DNA of 64,000 bases, taken from NCBI RefSeq assembly GCF_905220415.1, contig NC_059550.1:5396501-5460500 (forward strand), given 5' to 3'. Below the pieces are notes generated by a model. It saw only the letters and a program-made list of their open reading frames with translations. It was not told the DNA's origin and searched no databases. A program made the translations under genes and the position numbers. Numbering within the stretch: the stretch's first letter is position 1; each line of letters opens with the position of its first letter. Shown piece after piece: positions 59,201-64,000 of the stretch. Source of the DNA: Colias croceus (lineage: Eukaryota; Arthropoda; Insecta; Lepidoptera; Pieridae).

Positions 59201-61318
59201 TAGTGTACGAATACGAATAACTTACCTATTTGAGAATGTTTTTCACGAATCACGCACAAAACTGCTGAATCATTCGGAAACTAGGTTTTAGCTTAGTGTG
59301 AAGAAGATTAATTGTATTTTTGTAATTAATTTTCCATGCAATTCACACATCACAAAATCTTGGAAAAATGTTTTAGATTTTGATTAAGGATTATTAAGTA
59401 ACCCAGAGGGAGGGATTGCTTAAATATTCACTGAATTATACTGATTTTAACTATCGCTGTGTGAAGTGCAATTTTGTAATGAAAGCACTACCAATAACTA
59501 CTTAATACCTAAACGCTATCCAATAATCAATGACAAGTTAAAAATTTCAATCCACGTGTGTTATTAGTCGTTACTTTGCATAACTCGATATCTATGTAGT
59601 TTCAAATTTCAATATAACGTGACTGTATTGTTATTCACACAGCTATGTAAGTAGTAAATAACCAGAATAGGTTACTAACTTCCCATATCGTTCCAGACTC
59701 GCACATATTTTTATAATTACATCCTATTCAATAATACGTTAAAATAGGTTAACGAGGTACTTTAATCACTTGTTTACTTGTACAGGAAAACCGCTCGCAA
59801 AATATTAATAAAAACTGCAGAAACATAATTTTCCTGATTGCTATACAATTAAATAAGTACGTCGCTGTAATATTATGTTGCCAGTACATATTACGACGTT
59901 CACTTTTGAATTTATTTACAATATTTAATAACTAATATAACGCTAATCATACGATTAGTCTCGTAAGTAAACACGACATCATGCACCATTTGTATTCTGC
60001 GATCATGAGTTAAAATTGTTTTATATAAAACTAGATAGGTACATACTTGGCAACATATTATGTAGTCGTTGTGTTTATGTGAATTTAGTACGTATTTTAA
60101 ATTTTTATATCATAAAACAGAGCTAAAAATATTGCTGGCTTAAATATAAAAACGGGTAGTAAAATTAAGCGCCATATTTATGTTTTATGTTTTTTCTTGA
60201 GAATAAATGATTGAATTATCGAAAGATAACAAATATAATAACACACAATTAAAATACCAAAAACCAATATTTAATTAAAATTACAATTTCAAATAAAAAT
60301 GAGAAGCGAATACAAATTCGAATGAAATCGGCATTCATTCGTTTATTTTATTCCTATGTTTTCTACGTATGTGAGAATTTAACAGTAGCTGTTAGTTAGT
60401 TCGTTAATGTCACTAGAACAGTCGAATAAAATGATAACATTAACATAATACTTTTTGGGTTAGTAAGTGAATGGAATACGGTTACCAAAAACAGCGCGAT
60501 GTTTACGCCACAGCTACAGTGATAACAACGGAAACGTTATGATACCGGCTGAATACAAAATAAAGAATTAATTGAATGTTGTTAACAAAAACGGCAGTTA
60601 TTAGTCCAAGACGACATATCTTTTTCCATAACGTACATTACCGTAAAAAGCAACTTGTAGCGCATTAATTGTTTCCATAAATACCAAGTTCATTATACAG
60701 TATCGAAACCGGTAATGATCTTACTCGTTGGTTATTGTTTTATTTGATATTTCTCGGCTATTTGCCAGGTGTCCTTCGTTGTCGATCCTGAGGAGAGGAT
60801 ATTTTAAATGCCTTTATAAATTATTCTTAAGTTTTAAAATGTACTATGAAGTAAACGTATAATAAAAGGGCTATATCTTAGTAAATATATGTTATTAATT
60901 GTGTTCATTATTTCTATGATTTCTAGTTATAAATACAGCATTAACAAGCAATTATGTTTTAACCTTATTTCTAGAACCAAAATATTAGTTTTTATGTAAT
61001 TTTAATGATCTAGAGGCTTTTGGTTCAAGGGATTCATTAAATGTTAGTATTATAATATGCACTAGGTAGTCTACGTTAACCGTTTTGTAAGTAGTAATTA
61101 ATGATAGAATAATAGCACACCTATACTTTACTACATTCAGATTTTTATAGAAATGTAAATCCTCTACAGCTAAAGCTATAATCAAATACAATGTTTCCCT
61201 AGTTGTGAATAATTGCGACATTGATGGATTACCACGCGGCAAACCAGCTTTTCGTTCGTTGGTTAGTTTAATGATCACATTTTTCTATACAGTACTCTAG
61301 CTACAGACTAAAATAGGT
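56295..61318. other. Long AT-rich non-coding stretch
   Basis: Five kilobases without a recognised gene, RNA or mobile element. Small frames at 56872-57057, 57115-57339, 57253-57492 and 60985-61278 show no motif. A GC-richer patch lies near 57240-57350. Confidence 0.5.
59028..59047. repeat. 20-bp perfect palindrome
   Basis: CAATATATGTACATATATTG equals its own reverse complement. In such AT-rich DNA it could be chance. Confidence 0.6.
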
Positions 61319-61442
61319 ATCTATACATACTTATAATAAATCTGTAGAAGGGTCAATTCTGTACATTGAAAATATTGAAAAAATAAATAGCAGGGGGTGT
61401 TACTGGATCGATACCAAACCCAAATATGTGATTAAAAAAATT

Positions 61443-61487
<45 letters not shown>

Positions 61488-61816
61488 ATGTGAAGGCATC
61501 ACGTGAAAACTAGCGGTTCTATTTCGATGAAACTTGGTATAATTATACCTTATTATCCTGGGCGTAAAATAGGATACTTTTTATCCTGGAAAAATACGTA
61601 GAAAAAAATTAATCTTAATTTTTCAGTTTTATCCATAGACGTTGTTCCGTAGAACCGCGAACACACGTTGCGTATTATTATAGGCCTAGCCGTATTTGGG
61701 AATTGGGTCCAATAGATATTTATAAGATGTTATTGACAGAGGTACTCAAAATGGAGAAATAACCATCCACGCGAAGACCAACATCCGCGCGGACGGAGTC
61801 GCGGGCGGAAGCTAGT
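61319..61816 (+). mobile_element. Helitron-like repeat, copy 3 of 3 (full length, opposite orientation)
   Basis: Same family as 49788 and 52861 but reading on the plus strand: TCTATACATACTTATAATAA after an A at the start. At the end are the CCGCG and CGCGG hairpin arms, GCGGAAG and CTAG before a T. The internal (TGTC)n run corresponds to the (CAGA)n of the other copies. About 498 bp, no coding capacity. Confidence 0.7.
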
Positions 61817-63436
61817 ATTACATAAATATAATAATAGCAATGAAATAAAAGTATTTTACAATCTTTTAAATCCCATTTAGATAAAAATAATATTTTTAGC
61901 CAATTAATTATAGTTATGAATAATCTTATTGTGTACAATAACATCTTAAAAGGTTCACCAATGTGCCAGATGATAATTAGCGTATAGCAAAAATATAAAT
62001 GCTTATGATTCATGATTGTAAAATACTGTGAAATATCTTAAAAGAATAATAGTAGCTCAAAAGATGTAACAAATTGTGCTGGTTTTCGTTGATTATATCC
62101 AATTTAAATCCTACTAATACCTACCTAGTTACCTTATCTACCTCTTATTTTGAACAAATAATAATAAAAACCGTGAAATTCAACCGTTACTTCGTATAGT
62201 CGGTGTTGATTTAAAGTTTTAAACTATGACCAAACGATTACTTCACCCCGCAGTTCTTTATTATGTTTGAACACGTAAGGTTTTTGTGGCAGCACTTTGC
62301 AATATTATATGAGTTTACTTATAGATAAGACGTAGAAAGGAAAATTTTAGGTTATATGAAACATTATGTATTGTAGAATAGGAGAAGTACCTAACTAGTT
62401 AGAGAAACAGAGGCCTTTGTGACGTAACCTAGACCAAATGGCAGTTGGTTATAACACACGCAAAATTTAACCAATTTTAGTTAACTAATTCGAATTTTGT
62501 TGAATAAATATCAATAGAGTAGAGTAGACAAGCTTTAGATTTAGGTCTTTATTTGTAGAACCTGGAAGTACAAATAAAGATTAGTTACTCCGCAAAAAAA
62601 GCAATGAAAAATATTTACAACAGCGTTTCAAAATAAAAAATAAGAATGAGATACAAAGATAATAAATACTTCTAATCATCAAACCGACATTTATGATTCC
62701 TGATTGTTTATCAGGGATATATACAATATACATACCCTACTTATTGCTTTGTTATATCAAAAATGGAGATTACGATGGTCTGGGTCAACCCTAGGTTACA
62801 CAGCTTACGATAAACGAAAGTAGGTGTCGTTATACGCGATAAAAAGTTATATTATTACCCGGTAATAACTTATATTCTTGACTCTTGTTATTACAGTTAG
62901 ATTCTATATGTGGGTCAATATAGAAATAATCGATCAATCGAGGTTTTTGTTTCATGAAAAAGCATATTATGTCAAAAGTGAACATTAATCTCAATATTGC
63001 CTATAAGCTCTAAATAATAACATAGAATATAATGACAATTACATCCGAACCCTAGATATAACAAGCTAATAATATTTTTGTTTGTATTAGTTTAACAAAA
63101 CTTATTCTAGCCATCCCTAAATAGCTACGACATCAAAGTACACCTACCGATAAAGGATCTTGGAACTAATTAGAACAACATTTAAAGTAAATTATAATCT
63201 TTTCACTCCATATCAGTCGCAATAGAAAGGCCGACAGAGACATAAATTCATGTAAACAATGGTCGTGTTTATTATTAGTATAAAGTTCTTTGTCCTTATA
63301 TAAGCTGATTAAAACCAGAACTGCGCAGGGTTATATTGACTATAATATCTGTGCTTGTATTATTATTGAAACAATAAACAGCTACCTATAAAATTAAATG
63401 TTGGAGCACAATGCCTTTAAATATTTATAGCTGTAA
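61817..63436. other. AT-rich non-coding stretch
   Basis: No gene recognised. The minus frame at 61720-62013 begins inside the Helitron-like copy and has no motif. Confidence 0.5.
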
Positions 63437-63561
63437 ATAAATAAATAAATAAAATAAATAAAATCTTTATTTTGCTTTAAACATGGTATTCAATGGTGAT
63501 ACAATTATATTAATAAAGCACAAACATGTTCAGCCAATACAAGCATGCAAAAATAATTAGG

Positions 63562-63620
63562 TACCATAAAGGAGTTAATGGTCTGTTCGGGTTGAACTTT
63601 CCATGAACTCCTTTATGGTA
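63562..63620. repeat. Stem-loop at the LINE stop codon
   Basis: TACCATAAAGGAGTT (63562-63576) and its exact complement (63606-63620) enclose 29 bases. In the LINE RNA this is a 15-bp stem covering the stop codon, possibly recognised by the element's own reverse transcriptase. Confidence 0.6.
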
Positions 63621-63826
63621 TAGAAGTTTTTTTCATTAAGCCAATTAAGAAGATGTTTTCTAAATTTATAATCATTACACGTCTTTAAGTTATTTGGCAG
63701 ATGATTGAATATTTTACCGGCCATCCCCACGCAACTATCCCTGTATTTGACGATACGAGGGTTCTCTCGTAAAATTAATTTATTCGGATCCCTTCGTGAT
63801 CTCGAGTTTAGTTGAGAGGTATCACA
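63575..63826 (-). pseudogene. C-terminus of LINE protein
   Basis: Read from 63826 down to a TAA at 63575-63577, the frame encodes about 83 residues. These include SRSRRDPNKLILRENPRI, then KYRDSCVGMAGKIFNHLP, then KFRKHLLNWLNEKNFYTIKE. A basic Arg/Asp box, a Gly-x-x-hydrophobic-Asn-x-Leu-Pro segment and a short Lys-rich tail make up the standard C-terminus of jockey/CR1-type reverse transcriptase proteins. The catalytic part is missing because of 5' truncation. The frame itself is unbroken, suggesting a fairly recent copy. Confidence 0.7.
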
Positions 63827-63830
63827 TCAC

Positions 63831-64000
63831 TTACTATTTACACAGTAAAAAATTTTTTTGCTTCCATATTCCTGATGGTAGGTTCCGTAGCAATTATTAT
63901 TTTTGGTGACATTTTTTACAGAGACAATAATAAGAATATTGCATTGATTACGTGAATTATTTATAACTTTATAAGAATTTTTTTCTATTGTAAACTGAGT
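63831..64000. other. AT-rich stretch to the right edge
   Basis: Nothing recognisable. Confidence 0.5.

Larger units (their letters stand above)
63437..63830 (-). mobile_element. 3' end of a second LINE, minus strand
   Basis: On the minus strand a LINE C-terminal coding piece is followed by about 140 bases of 3' sequence and an A-rich tail made of AAAT-type units (plus 63437-63470). The 5' side is truncated near 63830. The element is different from the LINE at 33844. A 15-bp inverted repeat spans its stop codon. Confidence 0.7.

Overview
The window looks like a stretch of insect nuclear genome, most likely from a moth or butterfly. This is inferred from the kinds of repeats present. They include short Helitron-like repeats ending in CTAG, a mariner, a TTAA-flanked element with CCCTTA ends, and non-LTR retrotransposon tails of a type I associate with Lepidoptera. 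The background is strongly AT-rich. Nothing points to a bacterium: there are no operons, ribosome binding sites, rRNA or CRISPR arrays. I found no host gene that I can name. The only long reading frames that look like known proteins belong to transposable elements. The window is therefore best read as a gene desert or the inside of a very large intron, with a few GC-richer islands that may be regulatory DNA or untranslated exons.

Layout. 1-5876: AT-rich non-coding DNA with one short Helitron-like repeat (2275-2500). 5885-7068: a 1.18-kb DNA transposon with 31-bp terminal inverted repeats and an 8-bp target duplication, carrying broken transposase-like sequence (P-element-like by inference). 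7077-15508: non-coding, with GC-richer islands near 8080-8330, 8865-8965, 11820-11900, 12450-12780 and 13330-13620. 15509-16768: a dead mariner with a stop codon and a small deletion in its transposase. 16769-22394: non-coding, with a LINE tail, a possible exon (20452-20613) and a foldback MITE (21857-21971). 22395-22594: a poly(A) retroposon with an 11-bp target duplication. 22606-33800: mostly non-coding, with a Helitron-like end, a second larger MITE of the same foldback family (31113-31510) and several small dyads.

33844-36730: a 5'-truncated jockey/CR1-type LINE whose reverse transcriptase frame is split by a later 1.25-kb DNA transposon (35048-36292). 37300-37440: a Helitron-like fragment. 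41207-42184: a TTAA-flanked, piggyBac-like non-autonomous element with four palindromic boxes. 42734-42781: a (TA)n run. 44990-45160: a GC-rich, promoter-like block with two CRE-type sites. 46388-46629: a relic of a LINE reverse transcriptase. 49788-50263, 52861-53343 and 61319-61816: three copies of one Helitron-like family. 63437-63826: the 3' end of another LINE on the minus strand.

No genes can be said to work together here. The history visible is one of repeated invasion by at least eight transposon families. One insertion (the split LINE) gives a clear relative order. The most notable items are the P-like element, the unassigned transposon inside the LINE with its repeated subterminal motif, the piggyBac-like element, and the pair of foldback MITEs.
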